From: an uncultured Clostridia bacterium
GTDB lineage: Bacteria; Bacillota; Clostridia; Christensenellales; Borkfalkiaceae
NCBI GenBank assembly: GCA_947628675.1
Contig: CANRAR010000002.1
Coordinates: 93,604-157,603, forward strand
Direction: 5' to 3'
DNA length: 64,000 nucleotides
Made by a program: the position numbers and the translations under genes. The notes under the pieces are model-generated. The model did no database searches and had not been told where the DNA came from. It was given only the letters and a program-made list of their open reading frames with translations. The stretch's first letter is position 1, and every line of letters begins with the position of its first letter. Positions 37,639 to 44,320 of the stretch are shown piece by piece.

Positions 37639-38388
37639 ATGGCAAGAAGACCGATTATTGCAGGAAACTGGAAAATGAATAAGACCGCGTCCGAGGCGAC
37701 TGAACTTATCAAGGAACTCAAGCCCCTCGTGAAGGATGCGAAGTGCGACGTTGTGGTGTGTGTGCCCGCCATCGACATTCCCGCCGCCAAGAAGGCCATT
37801 CACGGCTCGAAGATAAGGTTAGGTGCGCAGAACGTGCACTTTGCCGAAAAAGGCGCGTACACGGGCGAAATTTCCGCCGCCATGCTCAAGGAGTACGGGG
37901 TGCAGTACGTCATCATCGGCCACAGCGAACGCCGCGCCTACTTCGGCGAGACGGATGAGACCGTGAACAAGCGTACCCTCGCCGCCCTTGCCGCGGGGCT
38001 CACCCCCATCGTGTGCATCGGCGAGAGCCTCGAGGAGCGCGAGGGCGGGCTCACAGAGAAGGTGCTCGACAAACAAATTGCCGCGGACTTTGTGGGCATT
38101 GAGGACTTCTCCAAGATCGTCATCGCCTATGAGCCCATCTGGGCCATCGGCACGGGCAGGACGGCGACCGACGAACAGGCAAACGAGACCATCGGCTATA
38201 TCCGCAAGCGCATGAAGAAAGTGTACGCGGGCAAGAACGTGGGCCGGATGCGCATCCAATACGGCGGCTCCATGAACGCCAAGAACGCCAAGGGGCTCAT
38301 GGCGCAGCCCGAGATAGACGGCGGGCTCATCGGCGGCGCCTCCTTGAAGGCCGCGGACTTTGCGACGGTCGTCAACTTCGACAAATAA
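37639..38388 (+). CDS. tpiA: Triosephosphate isomerase
   Basis: 249 residues. Catalytic Lys in AGNWKMNK, His in IIGHSERRAYFGE, Glu in AYEPIWAIGTG, and the phosphate loop IQYGGSMNAKN. ATG after AAGGAG. Follows pgk on the same strand with a repeat-filled 345-bp gap, so co-transcription is uncertain. Confidence 0.97.
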   Translation: MARRPIIAGNWKMNKTASEATELIKELKPLVKDAKCDVVVCVPAIDIPAAKKAIHGSKIRLGAQNVHFAEKGAYTGEISAAMLKEYGVQYVIIGHSERRAYFGETDETVNKRTLAALAAGLTPIVCIGESLEEREGGLTEKVLDKQIAADFVGIEDFSKIVIAYEPIWAIGTGRTATDEQANETIGYIRKRMKKVYAGKNVGRMRIQYGGSMNAKNAKGLMAQPEIDGGLIGGASLKAADFATVVNFDK

Positions 38389-38440
38389 TCGAGCCGAGGC
38401 AAAAGTTTTTGCGCCTCGGGGAAGCATCGGCGGGAAAATT

Positions 38441-38902
38441 ATGAACAAGTATATGAATGAAGCGATCGGGGAAGCCAAAACGGGCATCCTCGCAGGGGAA
38501 GGTGGCCCTTTCGGCAGCGTCGTCGTAAAGGACGGAAAGATCGTCGGGCGTGGACACAACCAAGTCGTCAAACTCAACGATCCCACCTGCCACGGCGAGA
38601 TGCAGGCCATCCGCGACGCCTGCAAAACTTTGGGGACGTTCGACCTTTCGGGGTGCGAACTCTATACCACGGGCGAGCCCTGCCATATGTGCCTGACGGC
38701 CTGTATGTGGGCCAATCTCGACAAGGTATATTACGGCTGTACGGTCGCGGACAACGAAGAGATCGGCTTTCGGGACAACAAGATGGATAAGATCTTCGGC
38801 GGGCGGGACAAGCTGGGAGATTTCTTGAACGAGACCGAGCGCGGCGAGTGCCTGAAACTCTTCGACGTGTACAAAAATTTGAAAGACAAAATCAAGTATT
38901 GA
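38441..38902 (+). CDS. Guanine-deaminase-like nucleoside/base deaminase
   Basis: A 153-residue cytidine-deaminase-fold protein. The zinc site is CHGE (in DPTCHGEMQAIRDA) plus EPCHMCL. The length, GGPFGSVVVKDGKIV and the ending Phe/Tyr-rich tail match Bacillus GuaD, which converts guanine to xanthine. The Cys in place of the family's usual His-Ala-Glu context (TCHGE versus TAHAE) still leaves one His and the Glu. The ATG is preceded only by GGCGGGAAAATT, a weak site. It would use guanine freed by DeoD. Confidence 0.82.
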   Translation: MNKYMNEAIGEAKTGILAGEGGPFGSVVVKDGKIVGRGHNQVVKLNDPTCHGEMQAIRDACKTLGTFDLSGCELYTTGEPCHMCLTACMWANLDKVYYGCTVADNEEIGFRDNKMDKIFGGRDKLGDFLNETERGECLKLFDVYKNLKDKIKY

Positions 38903-38915
38903 GAATTGGAAATGG

Positions 38916-38955
38916 AACAGTGCCCCGAGCCGTTTGGCTCGGGGCACTGTTTTCT
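38916..38955. terminator. Bidirectional terminator, twin of 39757-39793
   Basis: 16-bp stem AACAGTGCCCCGAGCC / GGCTCGGGGCACTGTT with loop GTTT and T-run; nearly identical in sequence to the hairpin at 39757. Confidence 0.9.
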
Positions 38956-38959
38956 TCAT

Positions 38960-39400
38960 TTAATAGTCCGTTCTGCCGACGAGGTAATCGAGGGAGACGT
39001 TCAGGTACTGCGCGAGTTTGCACACCGTGTAGAGCATGGGCATTCCGCCACGCGCCCACTTGGTAAAGAAAACGTCCGCAACGACGTTTTTGGCGATTTG
39101 ATACCGCGTAACGCCCTGCTCTGCCATCACTTTGCGCAAATTTTCATAGAAAGGCGGAAGCGGGTGCGCCGTCACCTTGTGATCCACCTCGGAGAGCCCC
39201 GCGAGATAGTCGAGAGAGCACTCGAAAAAGTCCGCCACTTTTACGGCGTTTGCAAGGGTGATGTCGCGCTTTTCGTTCATCCACGAGCGCACCGTCGGGC
39301 CGGACACCTTCAACTGCTTTGCGAGCGCTTCCGACTTTATCTGCCCGCAGTCGAACATGAGTTCTTTGAGCCTCTCCGAGAATTTCGACATGATTTCCAT
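38960..39400 (-). CDS. Double-HTH XRE-type regulator (module A)
   Basis: 146 residues; ATG after AAGGGGAAGTTT (a TTG seven codons earlier lacks a site). Two helix-turn-helix units are seen: residues about 1-68 (EALAKQLKVSGPTVRSWMNEK, FFECSLDYLAGLSE) and about 85-146 (RYQIAKNVVADVFFTKWARG, NVSLDYLVGRTDY). The tandem layout is unusual for a small XRE protein. It is divergent from the 76-aa gene at 39526, and three copies of a GGTGGG-TTATACTATT-like motif lie in between, suggesting that it represses both genes. Confidence 0.82.
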   Translation of the reverse strand: MEIMSKFSERLKELMFDCGQIKSEALAKQLKVSGPTVRSWMNEKRDITLANAVKVADFFECSLDYLAGLSEVDHKVTAHPLPPFYENLRKVMAEQGVTRYQIAKNVVADVFFTKWARGGMPMLYTVCKLAQYLNVSLDYLVGRTDY

Positions 39401-39421
39401 AAACTTCCCCTTTTTCGACAA

Positions 39422-39506
39422 AATATTATCCCACCAACACGTTTATTTTCCTTGTCAATGTAAGCGGTGGTGGGTTATACTATTTGTGTCGGTGGGTTAT
39501 ACTATT
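39422..39506. promoter_or_regulatory. Operator cluster and promoter of module A
   Basis: GGTGGGTTATACTATT occurs exactly twice, at 39469-39484 and 39491-39506 (22 bp apart), and a diverged inverted copy AATATTATCCCACC at 39422-39435. The plus promoter TTGTCA (39452-39457), 18 bp, TATACT (39476-39481) is overlapped at its -10 by the first copy. Spacing of two helical turns fits cooperative binding by a two-headed repressor. Confidence 0.65.
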
Positions 39507-39525
39507 GTCGATAAGGAGAAAACTT

Positions 39526-39756
39526 ATGAAGAACGGGAGAGAAAATTTTTCGGGAATGCGGGGAGAGGAAGGCGAAGCGCAAAACGCGGCTGACGCCGTG
39601 CGGGAGGCGGAGATCGGCGCGCGGGAGTTGACGCGCGAAATTTTGCCCCTCCTGAAGGACGCCTTTGTGGCGACGTGCCGCCTCACGGAGGACGGCATCT
39701 CCATGCGGTTCCCCAACGGGCAACACGCCACCGTGGCGGTTTGGTTTTCAAAGTAA
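39526..39756 (+). CDS. Small conserved protein of XRE module A (76 aa)
   Basis: Starts at ATG after AAGGAG. The last 50 residues are 88% identical to the protein at 41467 (44 of 50): a helix (EAEIGAREL...EILPLLK), then CRLTEDG, SMRFPNG and QHATVAVWF, which look like a beta hairpin. The N-terminal 26 residues differ. No signal peptide or membrane segment. I do not recognise the family. The divergent XRE gene and operator repeats suggest tight repression. A terminator follows directly after the stop. Confidence 0.75.
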   Translation: MKNGRENFSGMRGEEGEAQNAADAVREAEIGARELTREILPLLKDAFVATCRLTEDGISMRFPNGQHATVAVWFSK

Positions 39757-39793
39757 AACAGCGCCCCGAGCCGTTTGGCTCGGGGCGCTGTTT
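39757..39793. terminator. Bidirectional terminator, twin of 38916-38955
   Basis: Stem AACAGCGCCCCGAGCC / GGCTCGGGGCGCTGTT, loop GTTT, overlapping the end of the 76-aa gene region and facing gpmI. Confidence 0.88.
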
Positions 39794-39804
39794 CTGTTTC
39801 CCGA

Positions 39805-41358
39805 TTATTTTACGATGAGGCTCCTGCCCGTCATTTCGGGCGGAATGGGAAGCCCCATGACTTCCAAAAGCGTGGGCGCGAGGTCGGCCAAAATGCCGTC
39901 CGTGCGGAGGGTCGCGTTCTTATATTTCTCGGAAATGAGCACGACGGGCACGGGGTTTGTGGTGTGCGCTGTGAAGGGCGAACCGTCGGCATCCAGCATC
40001 TTATCGGCGTTGCCGTGGTCGGCGGTGAGAAGCGCGCTTCCCCCCATCGACAGAATTTTATCGACGACCCTCTTCACGCATTCATCGACGGTGTGCACCG
40101 CCTTGACTGCCGCGGGAATGACGCCCGTGTGCCCCACCATGTCGCAATTGGCGAAGTTCAGGATCATCGCGTCGTACTCGCCCGTGGAGAGTTCTTGAAG
40201 GACGCGCTCGGTGACTTCGGGGGCGGACATTTCGGGCTGTAAGTCGTACGTCGCCACCTTGGGCGAGTTGATGAGGACGCGCACCTCGTTCTCGTTGGGC
40301 GCCTCCACGCCGCCGTTGAAGAAGAAGGTGACGTGGGCGTACTTCTCCGTCTCGGCAATGCGCAGTTGCTTCTTGCCCATCTTGGCGAGGTATTCGCCCA
40401 AAGTATTTTCGAGGCTCTGCTTGGGGAAGGCGATCTCCACGCCCTCGAATTGCGCGTCGTACACCGTGAAGCAGACATAGACGGGAGCGAGGAAGCCCGT
40501 TTTTCTCTCAAATGCCGTGCCCTTTGGCACAATGAACTCCTTTTGCGAGAAGGCGCGGGTGATCTCGCGGGCGCGGTCGGGGCGGAAGTTGAAGAAGATG
40601 ATGCTGTCCCCCTTCTCCACGAGGGCGACGGGCTTGCCGTTTTCCACGATGTTGGTGGGAAGGACGAACTCATCGGTCACGCCGTTTGCGTAGGACTTTT
40701 CAAGCGCCTTTACGGGGTCTTCCTCGTGGATGCCCGTGCCGAGGGTGAGCATATCGTAGGACTTTTCCTCTCTGTCCCAGTTGTTATCCCGATCCATCGA
40801 ATAATAACGGCCGGAGAGCGAGGCTACCTTGCCATAGCCGAGTTTTTGCATGAAGGCGAGGAGTTCTTTGACATATTCCACGCCCGAGGTCGGGGAGACG
40901 TCGCGCCCGTCCATAAAGCCGTGGACGTAGGTTTCGGGAACGCCGCGCTTTTTCGCCATTTCGAGGAGGGCGAAGAGATGGGTGATATGGCTGTGGACGC
41001 CGCCGTCCGAAAGCAGCCCCCAAAGGTGGAGTTTTTTATGATTGTCGCGCGCGCTGTCCATCGCCTTGATGAGGGCAGGGTTTTCGAAGAAGTCGCCGTC
41101 CTCGATGGCCTTGGTGATCTTGGTGAGATCTTGGTAGACGATGCGCCCCGCGCCCATGTTGAGGTGCCCCACCTCGGAGTTGCCCATCTGCCCCGCGGGA
41201 AGCCCCACGGAGAGACCGCTCGCGCCGAGCGTCGCCGAGGGATAATTTTTGCGGTAGGCGGTGACGTTCTTGCTGCCGTCCATATAGATGGCGTTGCCGT
41301 TATGCTCGGGGTTGAGCCCGTAACCGTCCATAATGATGATCGCGTAGGGAATTTTCAT
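39805..41358 (-). CDS. gpmI: Phosphoglycerate mutase, cofactor-independent
   Basis: A 517-residue Mn-dependent enzyme interconverting 3- and 2-phosphoglycerate. Metal ligand Asp11 in MDGYGLN, phosphorylated Ser61 in MGNSEVGHLNMGAGR, later NFANCDMVGHTG and TADHGNADKM. Completes a glycolysis cluster with pgk and tpiA but on the opposite strand. Confidence 0.97.
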   Translation of the reverse strand: MKIPYAIIIMDGYGLNPEHNGNAIYMDGSKNVTAYRKNYPSATLGASGLSVGLPAGQMGNSEVGHLNMGAGRIVYQDLTKITKAIEDGDFFENPALIKAMDSARDNHKKLHLWGLLSDGGVHSHITHLFALLEMAKKRGVPETYVHGFMDGRDVSPTSGVEYVKELLAFMQKLGYGKVASLSGRYYSMDRDNNWDREEKSYDMLTLGTGIHEEDPVKALEKSYANGVTDEFVLPTNIVENGKPVALVEKGDSIIFFNFRPDRAREITRAFSQKEFIVPKGTAFERKTGFLAPVYVCFTVYDAQFEGVEIAFPKQSLENTLGEYLAKMGKKQLRIAETEKYAHVTFFFNGGVEAPNENEVRVLINSPKVATYDLQPEMSAPEVTERVLQELSTGEYDAMILNFANCDMVGHTGVIPAAVKAVHTVDECVKRVVDKILSMGGSALLTADHGNADKMLDADGSPFTAHTTNPVPVVLISEKYKNATLRTDGILADLAPTLLEVMGLPIPPEMTGRSLIVK

Positions 41359-41389
41359 GGTAATTGCCTCTTTTTTGCTTTCGCCCTAT

Positions 41390-41418
41390 ATTATACACGA
41401 AAAAATCGGGAAAGGCAA
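41390..41418 (-). promoter_or_regulatory. Promoter of gpmI
   Basis: Minus strand TTGCCT (41413-41418), 17-bp spacer, TATAAT (41390-41395). A stem AAGCGGGGAGC / GCTCCCCGCTT (41417-41448) between module B and gpmI overlaps the -35 box and may end the 65-aa gene transcript. Confidence 0.75.
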
Positions 41419-41466
41419 GCGGGGAGCGATAATATTTGCTCCCCGCTTTTCATTTACGGCAAATTT

Positions 41467-41664
41467 TTATTTTTTTGAGAACCAAACTGCGACGGTGGCG
41501 TGTTGCCCGTTGGGAAACCGCATGGAAACACCGTCCTCCGTGAGACGGCATTTGGCGACGAAGTGCTCTTTGAGGAGGGGCAAAATTTCCTGCGCGAGTT
41601 CCCGCGCGCCGATCTCCGCCTCGTTTTGCGCTTCCCTTTCGCTATCGGTAAGTCGATCTTTCAT
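41467..41664 (-). CDS. Small conserved protein of XRE module B (65 aa)
   Basis: Paralogue of the 76-aa protein at 39526, with the conserved block EAEIGARELAQEILPLLK, CRLTEDG, SMRFPNG and QHATVAVWF and a short charged N-terminus. The two copies also share much of their DNA sequence, so the duplication looks recent. Transcribed divergently from the XRE gene at 41766, from a consensus promoter whose spacer is an operator-like site. Function unknown. Confidence 0.75.
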   Translation of the reverse strand: MKDRLTDSEREAQNEAEIGARELAQEILPLLKEHFVAKCRLTEDGVSMRFPNGQHATVAVWFSKK

Positions 41665-41701
41665 AGTGTACCTCTGAAAATTCTTGCCCTTTGCACTTCA
41701 A

Positions 41702-41759
41702 AAAACTACCGATTTGGTAGTTTTATGGTTATTGTACTACTGAAATGGTAATATGTCAA
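41702..41759. promoter_or_regulatory. Promoter of the 65-aa gene with two operator-like sites (module B)
   Basis: Minus strand promoter TTGACA (41754-41759), 17-bp spacer, TACAAT (41731-41736). Site O1 is a perfect palindrome AAAACTACC-GATTT-GGTAGTTTT (41702-41724), just downstream of the start point. Site O2, ACTACTGAAATGGTAAT (41736-41752), is a diverged copy filling the spacer. The two are 31 bp apart, three helical turns. Classical repressor geometry. Confidence 0.75.
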
Positions 41760-41765
41760 GGAAAT

Positions 41766-41972
41766 ATGAAGATTTTCCTTGCAAAACGGCTGAAAGAACT
41801 TAGGACGGAGCGCGGATTGACGCAACGGGAAGTTGCGGAAGCCCTCGGCATTCACAGCGTGACCTATCTGCACTACGAAAAGGGAGAACACGAACCGCCC
41901 CTCGCGCTCCTTGCCGATATGGCGAAATTTTACGGAGAAACCGTAGATTATCTCCTCGGGATAGAGGACTGA
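41766..41972 (+). CDS. Small XRE-family regulator (module B)
   Basis: 68 residues, ATG after AAGGAAAT. Almost only a Cro/CI helix-turn-helix (LTQREVAEALGIHSVTYLHY) plus the FYGETVDYLLG helix typical of single-domain Clostridia XRE repressors. Divergent from the 65-aa gene and the likely ligand of the two palindromic sites between them. Confidence 0.88.
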   Translation: MKIFLAKRLKELRTERGLTQREVAEALGIHSVTYLHYEKGEHEPPLALLADMAKFYGETVDYLLGIED

Positions 41973-42006
41973 CCGCCCTGCGGAACGTGCCGCGGGGTGG
42001 TTTTTT
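41973..42006 (+). terminator. Terminator of the 68-aa XRE gene
   Basis: CCGCCCTGCGG / CCGCGGGGTGG stem with two G-U pairs, 6-nt loop, followed by TTTTTT. Confidence 0.85.
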
Positions 42007-42034
42007 ATGATTGCGCCCGCGTTCAAAGCTATTC

Positions 42035-42086
42035 TATACGAGGAAACCTCGTATATCAAGCATTTTACGAAATTTCTTCGTAAAAT
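42035..42086 (+). promoter_or_regulatory. Two palindromes directly before the 71-aa XRE gene
   Basis: TATACGAGG-AAA-CCTCGTATA (42035-42055) and ATTTTACGAA-ATTTC-TTCGTAAAAT (42062-42086). The second ends at the base before the ATG, so no normal Shine-Dalgarno is present. They share a TACGA/TCGTA core and are candidate autoregulatory sites. Confidence 0.55.
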
Positions 42087-42302
42087 ATGGCCATGGAATA
42101 TTCCTTGGGACAGAGGATCCGCGAGATCCGCACGGAAGCGAAACTGACGCAGGCGGAATTCGGCGAAAAAGTCGCCGTTTTGCAGGATACCGTATCGCTT
42201 TGGGAGAACGGCAAGAGCGCGCCGTCCGCGGAATATCTCGCGGCGATCTGCCGCATATTCAGAGTTTCGGCAGATTATCTTCTCGGATTAAAAGAATTTT
42301 GA
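42087..42302 (+). CDS. Small XRE-family regulator (71 aa)
   Basis: 71 residues, HTH at about 8-60 (LTQAEFGEKVAVLQDTVSLW) and the FRVSADYLLGL helix. A second ATG two codons in (42093) is possible; neither has a visible Shine-Dalgarno because a palindrome abuts the start. No partner gene is obvious: the next gene downstream is on the other strand. Confidence 0.8.
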   Translation: MAMEYSLGQRIREIRTEAKLTQAEFGEKVAVLQDTVSLWENGKSAPSAEYLAAICRIFRVSADYLLGLKEF

Positions 42303-42310
42303 TAGTATGA

Positions 42311-42338
42311 GCGCCGCCGAGGCTTGCCTCGGCGGCGC
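42311..42338. repeat. GC-rich palindrome, identical to 44268-44295 in inverted orientation
   Basis: GCGCCGCCGAGG-CTTG-CCTCGGCGGCGC; the copy at 44268-44295 is its exact reverse complement. T-runs are on the wrong side for simple termination of the genes ending here, so these look like REP-type palindromes. Confidence 0.65.
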
Positions 42339-42375
42339 AAAAATTATCGCCCGCGGAGTGCGGGCGAGCGCAGTT

Positions 42376-42642
42376 TTACATGACGCGGTAACCGAGCGCA
42401 TCCAACCGAGCCTTTGCCCTTTGGGCAAGTTCCCAATAGTCGATGCTCAGGTATTTCCCCTTGCGGTAGCGGAGCGAAACGGCCGTTCCCTGCTCCCCGG
42501 GATAGCCGATTTCCACGCTCTCCCAATAACTGTCGCGCAAGATCTCGTGCACGACGCGCTCGCGGCACTGCGGGCAGTGCGGAATGAGAATAAACAGCAC
42601 GATCTCCGCTTCCTCTTCGTAATCTAGCAATCTGAACCTCAT
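42376..42642 (-). CDS. Small protein with CxxC, unknown function
   Basis: 88 residues. The ATG overlaps the lgt stop as ATGA, so translation is coupled to Lgt. The sequence is acidic at the start (RLLDYEEEAEIVLF), then PHCPQC, a possible metal or redox pair, and a basic C-terminus (YWELAQRAKARLDALGY). No family is recognised and no signal is seen. Confidence 0.65.
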   Translation of the reverse strand: MRFRLLDYEEEAEIVLFILIPHCPQCRERVVHEILRDSYWESVEIGYPGEQGTAVSLRYRKGKYLSIDYWELAQRAKARLDALGYRVM

Positions 42643-43433
42643 TCGTTTTCCGCCGTTTTTTCTTTTTTCTTGGTGCGAAACAGCATATATCCTATCACCG
42701 AAAGGCAGAAAATGACGACGGCAATGGAAATATACTGCGAGGTGGAGAGCCCTCCCCATACGCCGCGGATAGCGTCGCCGCGGAAAAATTCGAGGATAAA
42801 GCGCACCGTCGCATAGGACAGCGCATATACGGCGGCGCTCACCCCCGCCCGCTTTCCACGATAAAACACGATCTCACAGACAATATAAATGGCGATAAGA
42901 CAAAAACTTTCGATGAGTTGCATGGGAAGGAGCGGAACGCCGAGCGGAGTATTCGGGTCGATGGCGTGACGATAGATGACATAAAAACCGCCCGACGTAG
43001 GCAATCCGTAACAGCAACCCGATAACAGGCAACCTACCCGCCCGATCGAATGCCCGAGAGCCGTTCCCGCGGCGAACAAATCGAAATATTGCAAAACGGG
43101 GGCATGAAACATCTTGGTAAAGAGGAAAAGCCCGAGCGCACCGCCGAGCAATCCGCCATAAAACACGAACCCGTTTTGAATAATGTTGAGAAAGGGAATT
43201 TTATACTCTATGATATAGCGAATGGAGGTTAGGATCGACAAAAGTTTTGCGCCGAGGATCCCGCCGACGCCCGCAAAAACGCCTGCACAGATAAGCCCCG
43301 TAAACGGCAATTTCATCTTGCGCGCCTTGGGGATCGCTGTTAAAACTGCGACGGCAAATCCGACGATGAACATGATCCCGTAAAACGGGATCTCTCTCCC
43401 GAAGAGAGAAAACGAGTTGACCTCAATTTCCAT
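42639..43433 (-). CDS. Prolipoprotein diacylglyceryl transferase-like protein (divergent copy)
   Basis: A 264-residue polytopic membrane protein with seven hydrophobic segments. It has the Lgt signature in altered form: GHSIGRVGCLLSGCCYGLP instead of GRxGNFxNxE, plus RGDAIRGVWGGLSTSQYIS near the end. This variant is common in Gram-positive genomes as a second Lgt-family protein and its activity is uncertain, because the signature Asn/Glu positions are replaced. A canonical Lgt is encoded at 51366. Start has no strong Shine-Dalgarno. Confidence 0.8.
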   Translation of the reverse strand: MEIEVNSFSLFGREIPFYGIMFIVGFAVAVLTAIPKARKMKLPFTGLICAGVFAGVGGILGAKLLSILTSIRYIIEYKIPFLNIIQNGFVFYGGLLGGALGLFLFTKMFHAPVLQYFDLFAAGTALGHSIGRVGCLLSGCCYGLPTSGGFYVIYRHAIDPNTPLGVPLLPMQLIESFCLIAIYIVCEIVFYRGKRAGVSAAVYALSYATVRFILEFFRGDAIRGVWGGLSTSQYISIAVVIFCLSVIGYMLFRTKKKEKTAENE

Positions 43434-43451
43434 AAACTGAAAATACGTGTC

Positions 43452-43476
43452 GAGGGAACGTACATGGCGTTCCCTC
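43452..43476. terminator. Hairpin between the DUF4190 gene and lgt-like gene
   Basis: GAGGGAACG / CGTTCCCTC, 7-nt loop, T-run on the plus strand. Acts at best weakly on the minus strand. Confidence 0.5.
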
Positions 43477-43485
43477 TTTTCCGTC

Positions 43486-43752
43486 TCACAAAATTGCGTT
43501 TGCGGTTCCGGCGGCGCAGAGAACGCAAATGCCGCAAGTGAAGAATGTGACCGCAGTGAATACGGTTGCGATGATCCCGATCACGAGACCCGCGATCGAA
43601 AGACCGTTTTTCTGCCGATGCAACGCAACTGCGCTCAAAATCAAACCGATGAGCGCAACCGGCAACCCGATGATGCTTAAAATCGGCACCGCAAACCCGA
43701 TAAACCCGCAGACAAGTCCGAGAATTGCAAACACTAAACCAGCAACAGCCAT
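43486..43752 (-). CDS. DUF4190-type two-helix membrane protein (module C)
   Basis: 88 residues, ATG after AGGAGGTACGAT. Two glycine-rich membrane helix pairs: AVAGLVFAILGLVCGFIG and LSIAGLVIGIIATVFTAV around a short Arg/Gln/Lys-containing loop, the pattern of DUF4190. Unlike the related gene at 61757 it has no zinc ribbon. Divergent from the XRE gene at 43903 with a palindrome over its -35 box. Function unknown. Confidence 0.78.
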   Translation of the reverse strand: MAVAGLVFAILGLVCGFIGFAVPILSIIGLPVALIGLILSAVALHRQKNGLSIAGLVIGIIATVFTAVTFFTCGICVLCAAGTANAIL

Positions 43753-43795
43753 ATCGTACCTCCTATGTGAATTTGGATTTTCACCCATTACGGGT

Positions 43796-43870
43796 ATTTT
43801 ACCACGATATTTTTATTATGTCAACTCAATTTGAGTTTTTTTGAATAAAAATTACCCGTTTTGTTATAAT
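43796..43870. promoter_or_regulatory. Divergent promoters and palindrome of module C
   Basis: Minus promoter TTGACA (43819-43824), 17 bp, TAAAAT (43796-43801). Plus promoter TTGAAT (43841-43846), 18 bp, TATAAT (43865-43870). The palindrome AACTCAA-T-TTGAGTT (43823-43837) covers the minus -35 box and sits between the two promoters. ACGGGTA-type sequences at about 43790 and 43852 are also inverted relative to each other. Confidence 0.7.
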
Positions 43871-43902
43871 TCTTATAAAATCTTAACAAAATGGAGAATT
43901 CA

Positions 43903-44223
43903 GTGTTTCGTCTCAAAGAAATTCGCCTTGAAAACGGTTTGAAGCGGAGCGAACTTGCCCGCCTTACGGGCATTCATCAAAATACGATCGCAAATTACGA
44001 AAACGAGGAACGGCAAGCCCCTTACGAGACGCTGATTTTGTTTGCGGACTTTTTTTCGGTGAGTCTCGATGAACTTCTCGGCAGGGAGGGAACGGTGAGC
44101 CCCAACCCCATTCTCCCCTCTTCCCATGAGCAAAATTTGCTGAACCGCTATCGCGCGCTTCCGCAACAAGACCGTGAACGCATCGATAAGATTTTGAAAG
44201 TTTTCGAGGAAAGCGCAAATTAA
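43903..44223 (+). CDS. XRE-family regulator (module C)
   Basis: 106 residues from a GTG preceded by GGAGAATTCA; an ATG four codons upstream (43891) has no site. Cro/CI HTH (LKRSELARLTGIHQNTIANYE) with FFSVSLDELLG, and a C-terminal helix LLNRYRALPQQDRERIDKIL common in Clostridia XRE repressors. The same tail type occurs in the regulator at 62240. Divergent from the DUF4190 gene. Confidence 0.85.
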   Translation: MFRLKEIRLENGLKRSELARLTGIHQNTIANYENEERQAPYETLILFADFFSVSLDELLGREGTVSPNPILPSSHEQNLLNRYRALPQQDRERIDKILKVFEESAN

Positions 44224-44229
44224 ATTCTG

Positions 44230-44261
44230 CGCCCCGCGGTGAATGCCGCGGGGCGTCTTTT
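44230..44261 (+). terminator. Terminator of the module C regulator
   Basis: CGCCCCGCGG / CCGCGGGGCG, 6-nt loop, TCTTTT. Confidence 0.85.
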
Positions 44262-44267
44262 ACGACT

Positions 44268-44295
44268 GCGCCGCCGAGGCAAGCCTCGGCGGCGC
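44268..44295. repeat. GC-rich palindrome, second copy of the 42311 element
   Basis: Twelve-bp arms GCGCCGCCGAGG / CCTCGGCGGCGC, exact inverted match to 42311-42338. Lies between the module C regulator and plsY. Confidence 0.65.
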
Positions 44296-44320
44296 GAAAA
44301 TTTTTTTCGATTACATATTA

